A DNA stretch of 64,000 nt from CAWEFA01 sp963851385. Its GTDB lineage: Bacteria; Bacteroidota; Bacteroidia; Bacteroidales; DTGW01. Below, piece after piece: positions 19,073-28,142 of this stretch; the stretch's first letter is position 1, and each line of letters opens with the position of its first letter. The stretch is from assembly GCA_963851385.1 (NCBI GenBank), contig CAWKPE010000033.1:62001-126000 (forward strand), given 5' to 3'. The notes beneath the pieces are model-generated. The model was not told the DNA's origin, made no database searches, and worked only from the letters and a program-made list of their open reading frames with translations. The position numbers were made by a program, and so were the translations under genes.

Positions 19073-20330
19073 TTATTTTAAAGGTAAAAAAATATCAAAA
19101 CGACTGCCCTTACCTGGTTCACTGGTTACATTTATTTTCCCGGAATGAGCTTCAATCATTTTATACACATAATACAAACCCAAACCCGATCCCTGAACAT
19201 TATGAATATCTCCAGTCGGTACACGATAAAACTTATCGAATATATACTTCTGCTTTTCTTTATCGATTCCAATCCATTGTCTTTTATCGAAATATTCAAT
19301 TTCTCCATCAAAATCAGCTGTCGATACTTCAATTTCGGGATTTTTAGTGTATATTTAAAAGCATTATCTATAAGATTTTTGATGATATTTTCAAAATATA
19401 CTGGGTCAGCAAAAATTAAATTATTTTTTGAATTCAGTTTAAATACAAGTTTTGCAGGTTTATTAAAATATTCCGTAGTTACATTTTTTACACTATTTCG
19501 AATGAGTTCGTGCACATCTAATATTTTTTTTCTTGATTTCTAAATCTCCCTTGTCCATTTGAGCCATCCGTAATATTTGATCAACCGAGAACGCATTTTT
19601 TGATTTTCATCGAAAATTATTTTGGCATATTTATGTATCTTATCTCTGCTTGTTTCATTATTAGTACTAACAAGAATCTCAGAAGCCAGAGAAATAGTAC
19701 TGATTGGCGTTTTGAACTCATGAGTCATATTGTTTATAAAATCCGTTTTCATTTCTGAAAGCTTTTTGTGTCTAAAATTGCAAATATGATTAAGCTAAAA
19801 CAGAAAATAATAATTAACAGAAATACAGTTGATAGTGCAAGCCAACCCCATACACTTAAAAGTAAATTTTTTTGAAACCCCGGAAATAAAAGTTCTACAT
19901 GGTAATGAACACTTTTATAAATAGTCGATAGACAATGTTTGAAAATAATCTCTTTTGATGAACCATTCTTAAATCCACCGGTTGCATAAATAATTGAATC
20001 GTTACTGTTCTTAGCTATTGCAAATTCATAATAGTTTTTAAGATTATAAAAATTAATATATTTATTCAACAATGAATCCAGTAATTTAGGTTTGACTAAA
20101 AATAATATTGTTGAATCCGCATTTGAATTGGAAACATGTTCTACAGTTTTATTGTTTAATGTTGCTTTAATTTCCTCAATCGCAGAACTCAATGCCGAAT
20201 GTGCCCTGTGTTCAAAATTTTTTTGTGAAATATTTATGGCCTTTACTACCCAGAATGTTTGGGTGATAATAAGTCCTGTAAGAGCTAAAGCTGAAAAAAA
20301 TATTATAAGTTTAATAGTGAAGTTTTTCAC
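19073..20330 (-). pseudogene. Sensor histidine kinase, disrupted by about six single-base indels
   Basis: The reading begins at 20330 with a membrane helix, a periplasmic loop of about 120 residues and a second helix ending near 19790. It then continues only by changing frame: at about 19770 (one A missing) into MKTDFINNMTHEFKTPIST, the HisKA box with the phospho-accepting His; at about 19592 and again in an A8 run near 19535; then near 19343, 19300 and 19275 across the HATPase region. In the restored frames one reads IKDNG, the N-box asparagine region, and GSGLGLYYVYKM, ending FLPLK at a TAA (19073-19075). Apart from the indels the protein is well conserved, so the damage is recent or comes from sequencing. 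It is the partner of the downstream response regulator. Confidence 0.85.
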
Positions 20331-20374
20331 ATCATATTTTTTTAAAGTAAATATTGATGATCAATTCATTTAAA

Positions 20375-20382
20375 CAAATATA
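20375..20382 (-). promoter_or_regulatory. Candidate -7 box for the kinase/regulator operon
   Basis: The minus strand reads TATATTTG about 45 bp upstream of the kinase start. A matching -33 TTTG is not evident. Confidence 0.4.
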
Positions 20383-20443
20383 CTTTTTATCAGATGCATA
20401 ATAAATATATTAACAAAGTGTTAACACAATAGTTTTAGAAAAA

Positions 20444-21160
20444 TCAAAAAGCCAGATAAAAATCTTTTGTTAATTGCTTGTACTTTACAGAATAATTTTT
20501 GGCATCATCTTTACCTATAATTAAATTGTCGTCAGAACAAAATCCTGGTATTCTTGAGAATTCCAGCAATAAGCGTTTAACTGGAGCAGCAGGTTTTGTT
20601 TTAACATTAGTTTTTCGAATGCAAAACAGTCCATTTCTGGTAGCTTCTACAATTAGAGTACAACCTTCCGAATAAGGCATTATAACTGCAAATCTTCCAA
20701 ATGAAGACAATATTTTGGACGAACCATGCAAAAGATCAATGTTGGAAAGGATATCACTATGTCTTGCAATATTTCTTTTCTTTTCATTGGCTTTTAAGGA
20801 ATTTTTAAAATATGGAGGATTGCAAATTATAAGATCAAACTGTACTTTAGTATTCGAGCAATACGTTTGAAATGATGTATTGTGAATATTAATTCTATTT
20901 TTCCAAGGACAAAATGAAATATTAATTTTAGCTTGCTCAAAGGCATTGGATTCCACTTCAACAGCCTCAATCATAGCATTAGTTGCTCTTTGTGCCAACA
21001 TAATTGCAATTAAACCAGTTCCGGTTCCAACATCAAGAATCTTTTCAGCATTTTCAATATTTGCCCATGCTCCAAGCAAGACTCCGTCAGTTCCCACTTT
21101 CATCCCGCATTTATCGTGATGTATTGTAAATTGTTTGAATTCAAAATAATTATTAGGCAT
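20444..21160 (-). CDS. trmN6: tRNA1(Val) adenine-N6-methyltransferase-like protein
   Basis: This 238-residue Rossmann-fold methyltransferase belongs to the YfiC/TrmN6 group, which methylates N6 of A37 in valine tRNA. The start shows the family pattern FKQFTIHHDKCGMKVGTDGV. SAM-binding motif I is ILDVGTGTGLIAIMLA (about residues 40-55), and the N6-adenine methylation motif is LIICNPPYF (about 108-116). Length is normal. It follows the TIGR02757 gene after about 190 bp. Confidence 0.9.
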   Translation of the reverse strand: MPNNYFEFKQFTIHHDKCGMKVGTDGVLLGAWANIENAEKILDVGTGTGLIAIMLAQRATNAMIEAVEVESNAFEQAKINISFCPWKNRINIHNTSFQTYCSNTKVQFDLIICNPPYFKNSLKANEKKRNIARHSDILSNIDLLHGSSKILSSFGRFAVIMPYSEGCTLIVEATRNGLFCIRKTNVKTKPAAPVKRLLLEFSRIPGFCSDDNLIIGKDDAKNYSVKYKQLTKDFYLAF

Positions 21161-21323
21161 AAACTGGCTGTAAATGATTTTAATAAAATCTTTTATTGCT
21201 TAAAGATATAAAACAATGAATAAGTACAAAAATTGGATCAAAATGGAATAAACAGAAATAGATTGAAATAATAATAGCCTGAAAAAAGCAATAGATGACT
21301 AATATTTTACTTTAGTATATTTT

Positions 21324-21352
21324 CATTGGCACATTGGCATATTAGCACATTA
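21324..21352. repeat. Short imperfect direct repeat CATTGGCA/CATTGGCAT/ATTAGCACAT
   Basis: Two adjacent CATTGGCA units and a diverged third copy lie immediately after the TIGR02757 stop codon. It looks like a small piece of a longer tandem repeat family. Confidence 0.5.
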
Positions 21353-21353
21353 T

Positions 21354-22136
21354 CTAATTTGTCTTTTCAAAAGCGCCCATACCAAAAAGGGCAAAATCGT
21401 ATTTAACGGGGTCGTGAACATCAAAAAGTCTCAGGTTGGCAGTCAATTCTTCAACGGCTTTCCAATCGTTTTGTTTTCGTTTTAGCAAGCCCAATCTTCT
21501 GGCAGTATTTCCGGTGTGCAAATCGAGAGGTATCATGAGAGAAGATGCGGGAATATCTTTCCAAAGTCCAAAATCGATGCCTTTATCATTGCTTCTGACC
21601 ATCCACCTTAAAAACAGATTTAATCTTTTTGCCGAAGCATTGGCCAAAACATTCGCAATATGTTTTTCACTTCTTAAAAGATGAGGCATTGCTAAAAAGG
21701 TATTGTAAAAATGAACAAGTGAACCAAAAATACTACCGTATTGTATGTATCCTAAAATAAAAATCTTTTCAAGTCCACCCCGATACAGATATAAATTCTG
21801 AAGAGACTTTAAGAAAAAAATACAGTCTTCGCCCTGGAAAGTGCGATGAATAAAATATTTGAATTTATTAAATTCCTTTTCATCCGCGTTGCAAATAAAA
21901 GAATATGGATTACTATCCATAAGTGCAAAAAGCAATTTGGCACTTTTAATTATGTTTTTTCGCTGCCCCCAGGCAATTGTAGCAGTGAGAAAACCAGCAA
22001 TCTCAATATCTTCTTTTTTAGAAAAACAATGAGGTACCTGGATTGGATCAGTTTCTATAAACTCTGGACGTTCATATATTTCAGCCTTTTTATCAAGCAA
22101 AAGCTTAATATTTGCAAATTCTTTTTTCGTTATCAT
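21354..22136 (-). CDS. TIGR02757-family protein
   Basis: This 260-residue protein matches a conserved Bacteroidota family recognisable by AGFLTATIAWGQRKNI near the N-terminus, the RTFQGED segment, LNLFLRWMVRSNDKGIDFG and the LHTGNTARRLGL motif. The latter half resembles HhH-type DNA-glycosylase-like folds, but the catalytic role is unproven. The gene starts 8 bp after the end of the PhzF-like gene and is probably in its operon. Length is typical. Confidence 0.85.
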   Translation of the reverse strand: MITKKEFANIKLLLDKKAEIYERPEFIETDPIQVPHCFSKKEDIEIAGFLTATIAWGQRKNIIKSAKLLFALMDSNPYSFICNADEKEFNKFKYFIHRTFQGEDCIFFLKSLQNLYLYRGGLEKIFILGYIQYGSIFGSLVHFYNTFLAMPHLLRSEKHIANVLANASAKRLNLFLRWMVRSNDKGIDFGLWKDIPASSLMIPLDLHTGNTARRLGLLKRKQNDWKAVEELTANLRLFDVHDPVKYDFALFGMGAFEKTN

Positions 22137-22144
22137 GAAAAAAA

Positions 22145-23020
22145 TTAAAGCCAGGTTCCTGAAGCAACCAACTGAACCTTACCTCCTACTTCAATTTCAA
22201 TTGATGTTTTATTTACTGCAGCTTTTAAGTAAAGTTTAGAAGGTCTCTGAATTTCATATCCCTGTTCACATGTAATATCAATTTTATTTTTTTTGAAATA
22301 CATATGTTTTACAAGATAGCCTGCAAGATTTCCATTTCCGCTGCCAGTGGCAGGATCTTCAGGAATTCCAAAATAATCAACAAATACTCTTACGTTTAGT
22401 TGATTTTCTTTATGATAAGTTTCAGGACAAAATACAAGGACTACTTTAGGATTAATTTTTGCAAGAAAATCAAAGTACTTTTCTTTATCAATTTTTATTC
22501 TTTTAATAGAATCAAGAGTTTTCAAAGGAACAATAATAGAAGGTAGTCCAGTAGATGCATCCTGTATCGGAAAACGATCATCTATTTCAGAAATGTCAAT
22601 TTTTAAAATTTCCGCTAATATTTTGCCATCGTATGTTTCTCCGAACTTGGGTTCCTTTTGCTTCATCCATAATATTCCATTTTTCTGAAAACTTACAGGT
22701 ATTGAACCAACCTTTAAATCAAGAACAACAGAATTTGCCTGATTCTTCAATATTTCCTTTTGAATTATCCATGCCGTTCCGAGTGTAGGATGGCCGGCAA
22801 ATTGGACTTCTTCCATTGGAGTAAATATTCTTACCGGAAATCCTTTTTCAGATTCTTTGTTCTCGCTTATAAAAGTAGTTTCTGAAAAGTTTACCTCACG
22901 GGCAATTTGTTGCATTTCATTGCTCGTAATTCCTTTTAAATCTTTGAAAACTGCCAATTGGTTTCCCTGGTATTTCTCTTCTGCGAAAACATCCAGAATA
23001 AAGTAATTTGCGCGACCCAT
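22145..23020 (-). CDS. PhzF-family isomerase-like protein
   Basis: This 291-residue protein has the duplicated diaminopimelate-epimerase-like fold of the PhzF family. Key motifs are DVFAEEKYQGNQLAVF at the start, VNFSETTFI with the candidate catalytic Glu, FAGHPTLGTAWI and, in the second half, the DPATGSGNGNLAGYL loop. PhzF itself isomerises a phenazine precursor, but no phenazine genes are present here, so the substrate is unknown. It forms a leftward unit with the four-helix-bundle and TIGR02757 genes. Confidence 0.9.
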   Translation of the reverse strand: MGRANYFILDVFAEEKYQGNQLAVFKDLKGITSNEMQQIAREVNFSETTFISENKESEKGFPVRIFTPMEEVQFAGHPTLGTAWIIQKEILKNQANSVVLDLKVGSIPVSFQKNGILWMKQKEPKFGETYDGKILAEILKIDISEIDDRFPIQDASTGLPSIIVPLKTLDSIKRIKIDKEKYFDFLAKINPKVVLVFCPETYHKENQLNVRVFVDYFGIPEDPATGSGNGNLAGYLVKHMYFKKNKIDITCEQGYEIQRPSKLYLKAAVNKTSIEIEVGGKVQLVASGTWL

Positions 23021-23059
23021 ATCTTAAATAATTGAAAATTTAAAATGAAAAATTGAAAA

Positions 23060-23413
23060 TTATTTTGAACTTTTAGAAGTTTTAACTATTGCTGCTAATA
23101 TGCTAATGATTTCATGAAAGTCAGAACTTAAAAAATTATAAGATTCGACAGGAATGTATTTGCTATCTTTAAGGAGGTTAATCCAATAATAGGTTTCGTT
23201 AGCTTCTTTCAGTGCAATATTCATTTTGTTTATAAAATCAGCTTTGCTCTGTGCATGTTCGCTTTCGCTCACAAGTGCTCCTATCGCAGTGCCTGATCTT
23301 AATAGTTGTTTGCTCAATACATATTCATTCTTTTCTTTTACTATCTGCTGAAATGTTTGAATAATTTTTAAAGCAAATTCATATGATTTTTCTTTAATAA
23401 TGTTTTTTTTCAT
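23060..23413 (-). CDS. Four-helix-bundle protein (23S rRNA intervening-sequence protein family)
   Basis: This protein of about 117 residues shows the family core: YEFALKIIQTFQQIV, LLRSGTAIGALVSESEHAQS, FINKMNIALKEANETYYWI and the C-terminal EIISILAAIVKTSK. Family members are small helical bundles of uncertain function, some encoded inside 23S rRNA intervening sequences. The start is uncertain: in-frame ATGs lie at 23413 and 23428, and a TTG at 23434 falls inside a tandem repeat. I chose MKKNIIKEK. AATTGAAAATT-type repeats lie on both sides of the gene, as if it were a cassette inserted between the ABC ATPase and phzF-like genes. Confidence 0.8.
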   Translation of the reverse strand: MKKNIIKEKSYEFALKIIQTFQQIVKEKNEYVLSKQLLRSGTAIGALVSESEHAQSKADFINKMNIALKEANETYYWINLLKDSKYIPVESYNFLSSDFHEIISILAAIVKTSKSSK

Positions 23414-23430
23414 TATTAAATTTTTCATTT

Positions 23431-23500
23431 TCAATTCTCAATTTTCAATTCTCAATTTTCAATTCTCAATTTTCAATTCTCAATTTTCAATTCTCAATTT
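23431..23500. repeat. Tandem repeat, five perfect 14-bp copies (TCAATTCTCAATTT)
   Basis: Five consecutive identical units occupy exactly 70 bp between the ABC-ATPase stop codon and the start of the four-helix-bundle gene. A sixth partial unit runs into the ATPase stop. A degenerate related run (ATTGAAAATTTAAAATGAA and so on) lies at 23030-23060 on the other side of the small gene. Confidence 0.95.
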
Positions 23501-24157
23501 TCAATTATTTACAACCATTCCGTCTGCCAAAACAATTTTCCTGTCCGACATTTCTGCTAATTCTCTATCATGAGTTACGATAACAATGGTCTGATTATAC
23601 TTGTCGCGTAACTTAAAGAAAAGTTCATGCAGCTCCTTTTTATTTTGTGAATCGAGGTTTCCTGATGGTTCATCAGCAAGAATTACCATAGGATCATTTA
23701 TCAGTGCGCGCGCAACTGCAACACGTTGTTGTTCGCCTCCAGATAACTCGTTAGGCTTATGTTGTAGACGTTCTGATAACCCAAGAAAAGTAAGCAATTC
23801 TTTTGCCTTTTCCTCTGCTATTTTTTTCTTTTTTAAAGCTATCAAAGCAGGAATGCATACATTTTCCAAAGCTGAAAATTCAGGTAACAAATGATGAAAT
23901 TGGAAAACAAAACCTATATTCCTGTTCCGAAAAGAGGCCAATTTTTCTTCTTTTAAACCTGCCGGGTCAATATCATTAATTTCTACTGAACCCTGTTCTT
24001 GTTTCATTAAAGTGCCTATGATTTGTAACAAAGTAGTTTTACCTGCTCCGCTAGCTCCAACAATCGAGACTACTTCTCCTTTTTTTACTGAAATACTAAT
24101 TCCCTTCAGTACTTTCAACGTACCAAAAGATTTATGAATATCTACTGTTTTTATCAC
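23501..24157 (-). CDS. ABC transporter ATP-binding protein (LolD/MacB-type)
   Basis: This 218-residue ATPase has Walker A GASGAGKTT (34-42), the Q-loop in GFVFQFHHLLPEF, the signature LSGGEQQRVAVARAL, Walker B VILADEPSGNLDS and the H-loop in VIVTHDRELA. The FQFHHLLPEFSALENV stretch and the short length are typical of LolD-type ATPases that drive lipoprotein release from the inner membrane. No permease gene is adjacent, so the partner lies elsewhere and a lolD symbol would be a guess. Confidence 0.9.
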   Translation of the reverse strand: MIKTVDIHKSFGTLKVLKGISISVKKGEVVSIVGASGAGKTTLLQIIGTLMKQEQGSVEINDIDPAGLKEEKLASFRNRNIGFVFQFHHLLPEFSALENVCIPALIALKKKKIAEEKAKELLTFLGLSERLQHKPNELSGGEQQRVAVARALINDPMVILADEPSGNLDSQNKKELHELFFKLRDKYNQTIVIVTHDRELAEMSDRKIVLADGMVVNN

Positions 24158-24293
24158 GACTTAAAAAATTATTAATATTTGTCATATCAAAATAATTTAT
24201 TGTTAATTTTATTTGAAGAAGAAAGACTTATTTGTTCTGATCTTGACTTAATTAAAAAGCACTGGAAAATTATCAATCCTAATCAAATAATCT

Positions 24294-24578
24294 TCAGTTT
24301 TGTTTACCAATGTCTTTATAAGGATCTGATTCCGGTTCAATAATATCACTAACAGTTTTTTTAATTTCATCTGTTCCAGCCTGGCTCTGCTGTCTTACTT
24401 CTTTTATTTCGTTAACAACGTCAGAAGTTTGTTTCGTGATTTCATCTTTAATCTCATCAGTGGCTTTTTTTATCTCACGCAATCCCTTACCCAGGCTTCT
24501 TGCAAATTCAGGAAGTTTGTCTGCTCCAAAAAGAACAAGTACTGCAAGTAGAATCAATAGTATTTCTGAACCACCCAT
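24294..24578 (-). CDS. tatA: Sec-independent protein translocase subunit TatA
   Basis: This 94-residue protein has one N-terminal membrane helix (SEILLILLAVLVLFGADKLPEF) followed by the amphipathic helix ARSLGKGLREIKKATDEI and a polar, charged tail, the TatA/B/E layout. It would form the Tat pore for folded proteins in the inner membrane. tatC is not in the window. It is flanked by secDF, giving a small export-related cluster. Confidence 0.9.
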   Translation of the reverse strand: MGGSEILLILLAVLVLFGADKLPEFARSLGKGLREIKKATDEIKDEITKQTSDVVNEIKEVRQQSQAGTDEIKKTVSDIIEPESDPYKDIGKQN

Positions 24579-24605
24579 TTAAAATATTGATTAGATAAGA
24601 ATTTA

Positions 24606-24613
24606 CAAATATA
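24606..24613 (-). promoter_or_regulatory. Candidate -7 box for tatA
   Basis: The minus strand reads TATATTTG, 28 bp before the start codon. No clear -33 element is seen. Confidence 0.4.
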
Positions 24614-24707
24614 ATACATAAGCAGCAACAAGTAATTATTATAATTCATGACAAATTTGTTAATAAATACTATTTTGGAAATTAATGTTTATTTATGAAA
24701 CTGTAAG

Positions 24708-24736
24708 AAAAAAGCCCTGCTGAATCCAGGGCTTTT
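24708..24736 (-). terminator. Rho-independent terminator of secDF
   Basis: AAAAGCCCTG (24710-24719) pairs with CAGGGCTTTT (24727-24736). The preceding A run gives a U tail in the leftward transcript. It lies 25 bp after the secDF stop. Confidence 0.85.
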
Positions 24737-24760
24737 ATATTGTTTTAGAAAAACTTCATA

Positions 24761-27700
24761 TTACATCTGTGGGTTATTAGTCACTTCTTTACGTTTGCCC
24801 ATCATAATAAAATCATATGCCACCGGAGTTGCATTAAATACTGATGAATAAGTTCCTATTGCAACACCAACCAATAATGCGAAAACAAAGCCCTGTAGCA
24901 TTTCTCCACCAAAAATAAAAATTACCAGAAGTACCACCAATGTTATACCTGATGTGTTAACAGTTCGGCCAAGTGTGCTATTAATAGCTGCATTAATATT
25001 ATTAGCTAAATCGCGTTTAGGATAAAGCCTATTATATTCCCTGATCCTATCAAAAATAATAACTGTATCCATAATTGAATAACCAATAATTGTCAACAAA
25101 GCTGCTATGAATTGCTGATCAACTTCCATACTGAAAGGTAGTATCTTGTAGAAAAGTGTAAAGGTCGTTATTACTACCATAGTATCGTGGAATAGTGATA
25201 CAACACCGCCTAATCCAAATTTCCAGTTTTTAAAACGAATGGCTATATAAATAAAAATTATAACCAAACCGAAAAAAACAGCCATGAAAGCTTGCCAGAC
25301 CAAATCTTTAGACATCACAGGATCGACTTTTTGAGAGCTTAATTCTCCAATAGTTTTTGTTTCAGAATGCTCAGAAAAATCTTTATAAGTAATATTTTTT
25401 GGAAAATAAGATTTTAAACCTTCATATAAAGTTGCATCTACGATTGAATCTGTCTTGGTTGATTTATCATCAATCAGGTATTTTGTAGTAATTTTTACCT
25501 GGTTTCCTCCGGGGCCAAATGTTTTCACTTCCGGTGCATCATGAAACACTTTTGTAAGTGAATTCCTGATATTCATAGTGACGACAGGGTGATCAAATCT
25601 AACAATATACGATCTTCCGCCAACGAATTCAATACTTGGATCCAATCCTCTTACAAAAAGTGAAATTATTCCGATTCCTATTATAACACCTGAAAAAACA
25701 TACATTATTTTCCTGAGGCCAATAAAATCAATTTTCGCATTTCTCATTGCATTTATAGTAAATCTGTTGCCTAGAGTAATATTTACATTACTATCAAGCA
25801 TCCATTCAAACATAAGACGTGCAATGAATATTGATGAAAACAGAGAAAGCAACAAACCAATAATAAGGGTTACTGCAAAACCCTGAACAGGTCCAGAGCC
25901 AAACAAAAACAATACAATCCCAGTTAATATAGTAGTTACGTGGCCGTCAATAATAGCAGAATATGCATGCCAGAAACCATCTTTAACAACCATGCGCATA
26001 CCCTTACCCGCTCGCACTTCTTCTCGCATACGCTCATAAATTATAACGTTACCGTCAACTGCCATAGCAAGGGTTAATACCATACCTAATATACCGGGAA
26101 GTGTCAAAACAGTTCCTATTGAAGTAATTGTTCCAAACAGGAATAATACGTTAGCAAACAAAGCGACATTGGCAACACTACCTGCCCTGTTATAGTACAA
26201 ATACATATATAACAAAACACCTAAAAATGCAAAAATGAATGACAATAAACCTGCATGTATTGCTTCTTTTCCAAGAGTAGGCCCAACAACAGTTTCTGAA
26301 ATAATGCGTGCTGGGGCAGGTAATCTACCTGACTCCAAAACATTCGCAAGGTCTTTTGCTTCATCAACTGTAAAATCACCGGTTATTTGTGAATTCCCTG
26401 TTGGTATTTCAGAATTAACGCGCGGAGCTGAATAAACATAATTATCAAGAACAATGGCTATGCAGCGACCAATGTTTTCCCTGGTCATTCTTGCCCATTC
26501 ATGTGTACCCTCAGCATTCATTGACATGCTGACATCAGCTTCAGAGCGGTTTTGCCCAAAACCCTGGTTTGCGCTTATTACAGCATCTCCTGTCAGCGGC
26601 GCTCTACCATCACGTCCAGTAATTTTAATTGCATACAATTCATAAATACTTTGGGATTTATCATATTTAAAGGGTTTTACCGACCAAAGAAACTTAATAT
26701 CACGTGGTAGAATAGTACGCACCTGTTTCATGTTAAGATAGTAGTCAACTTTTGCAGTATCCTTATAATGCGTATATCCCACAACTGCACCTGGTAAAGG
26801 TTCTCTATTTTTTCTTTGATTAAGCGAAAGAATCGATAATAATGGAAAGTCTTTGATCGTTTGTTGAACTAATGATGTATCCTTCTTTGAAACTGTATCT
26901 TTATTCATTTTGTCAAGAAGTGCAAGGCCTTTATCCTTAATTGTATCTTTCTTGGCTTCTGCATTAACATTTTTCTTGTTTTTATTAAATGCCAATTTAC
27001 TTTCTTTTTTTGATTCAGCTTTTGAAGTAGAATCAACAGTTGATTTCAAAGCCTTTTCAATTTGTGCAATTTTTATATTTGCGTCCCAAAGATTTTGTAT
27101 TACCTCAGAATTCTCATATGTTTCCCAGAATTCAAGATTTGCTGTTCCCTGTAAAAGTCTTCGTACACGACTTGGATCTTTAACACCTGGCAAATCAACA
27201 GATATACGTCCAGCCGTTTCCATCCTTTGGATTACCGGCTGAACAACTCCAAATTTGTCAATACGGGTGCGTAATATTTTAAATGAATTATCAATTGCAG
27301 CATTTGTCTGATCCCTGATAACTTTAATAACATCATCATTGCTCGAATTAAAATTAACTTTACCTTTTAATTCCATAGTGCTAAAAATAGCAGCAAGTCT
27401 GGCATTAGGATCAACTTCATTAAATGACTCTTTAAACAACGTGATGAAATCAGTTCTTCTGGTTTTTTGTTTTTCTTTTGCCTTTTCAAATGCTTTCAAG
27501 AAAGTAGTATCTTTACTGTAATTAGATAATGACATTACCAAATCAGGTACAGAAACTTCCAGAATTACATTCATACCACCTTGTAAGTCAAGTCCGAGGT
27601 TTATTTCTCTTTCTTTGCATTCTTTGTAAGTAAAATTACGAAGTCCAGCAAGGTTGTAAACTTCTTTAGTTGAAATGGAATCGAGATAATGAGCTTCTTT

Positions 27701-27832
27701 TGCCAAATCGCCTTTTGAGAATTTTTTAGCACTATTTTCTATAATCTTTGTTTTGCATGTAAAAGATAATTGATATATACAAACCAGGGTAAGTAAAACG
27801 GCTAATAATTTAACGGCTCCTTTATTCTGCAT
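24761..27832 (-). CDS. secDF: Fused protein translocase subunit SecDF
   Basis: This 1023-residue RND-type protein uses the proton gradient to pull secreted proteins out of the Sec channel. It begins with a membrane helix (about 7-25). The periplasmic P1 region starts with NLGLDLQGGMNVILEV and includes LRTRIDKFGVVQPVIQR. A low-complexity Lys/Asp-rich insert (about residues 255-320) lies inside P1. The SecD membrane domain carries GMVLTLAMAVDGNVIIYER with its functional Asp. The SecF half starts near 670, with GGRSYIVRFD and TIIGYSIMDTVIIFDRIRE. The D/F fusion is the usual Bacteroidota form. The gene is intact over 3 kb. Confidence 0.97.
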   Translation of the reverse strand: MQNKGAVKLLAVLLTLVCIYQLSFTCKTKIIENSAKKFSKGDLAKEAHYLDSISTKEVYNLAGLRNFTYKECKEREINLGLDLQGGMNVILEVSVPDLVMSLSNYSKDTTFLKAFEKAKEKQKTRRTDFITLFKESFNEVDPNARLAAIFSTMELKGKVNFNSSNDDVIKVIRDQTNAAIDNSFKILRTRIDKFGVVQPVIQRMETAGRISVDLPGVKDPSRVRRLLQGTANLEFWETYENSEVIQNLWDANIKIAQIEKALKSTVDSTSKAESKKESKLAFNKNKKNVNAEAKKDTIKDKGLALLDKMNKDTVSKKDTSLVQQTIKDFPLLSILSLNQRKNREPLPGAVVGYTHYKDTAKVDYYLNMKQVRTILPRDIKFLWSVKPFKYDKSQSIYELYAIKITGRDGRAPLTGDAVISANQGFGQNRSEADVSMSMNAEGTHEWARMTRENIGRCIAIVLDNYVYSAPRVNSEIPTGNSQITGDFTVDEAKDLANVLESGRLPAPARIISETVVGPTLGKEAIHAGLLSFIFAFLGVLLYMYLYYNRAGSVANVALFANVLFLFGTITSIGTVLTLPGILGMVLTLAMAVDGNVIIYERMREEVRAGKGMRMVVKDGFWHAYSAIIDGHVTTILTGIVLFLFGSGPVQGFAVTLIIGLLLSLFSSIFIARLMFEWMLDSNVNITLGNRFTINAMRNAKIDFIGLRKIMYVFSGVIIGIGIISLFVRGLDPSIEFVGGRSYIVRFDHPVVTMNIRNSLTKVFHDAPEVKTFGPGGNQVKITTKYLIDDKSTKTDSIVDATLYEGLKSYFPKNITYKDFSEHSETKTIGELSSQKVDPVMSKDLVWQAFMAVFFGLVIIFIYIAIRFKNWKFGLGGVVSLFHDTMVVITTFTLFYKILPFSMEVDQQFIAALLTIIGYSIMDTVIIFDRIREYNRLYPKRDLANNINAAINSTLGRTVNTSGITLVVLLVIFIFGGEMLQGFVFALLVGVAIGTYSSVFNATPVAYDFIMMGKRKEVTNNPQM

Positions 27833-27877
27833 GTGTATTATATTTTAATCGTTTATAAATTCAAAATTTAAGAACCG

Positions 27878-27885
27878 CAAATATA
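27878..27885 (-). promoter_or_regulatory. Candidate -7 box for secDF
   Basis: The minus strand reads TATATTTG about 46 bp upstream of the start. The -33 element is not clear. The remainder of the 310-bp gap (27833-28142) holds nothing else I can recognise. Confidence 0.4.
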
Positions 27886-28142
27886 TAAATTTTATAATAA
27901 GGTTGTGTTCTCAATTGAGGAAATTAAGAATGAAGTTAAGGAGGGATAAAAGCTTTTTAGCTATTAAATTATTAAAAAAGTAACACTATTTCAATTCAAT
28001 AATTAGCCAATTTACAAAGAATCCAATTAACCAAACAGTCAATAAATAACCTTTAATTTATTGAAATACCAGTTTAATAATCTATATGAATTAAATTATG
28101 GAATTGTCAAATCAATTATTTACTAACTATCCTCTGCACTCT

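Noticed and set aside
22145..23020. Phenazine biosynthesis function for the PhzF-like gene
   Set aside because: No other phenazine gene is present, and PhzF-family proteins are widespread without that role.
23431..23500. Possible CRISPR-like array
   Set aside because: The units are contiguous 14-mers without spacers, so it is a simple tandem repeat.
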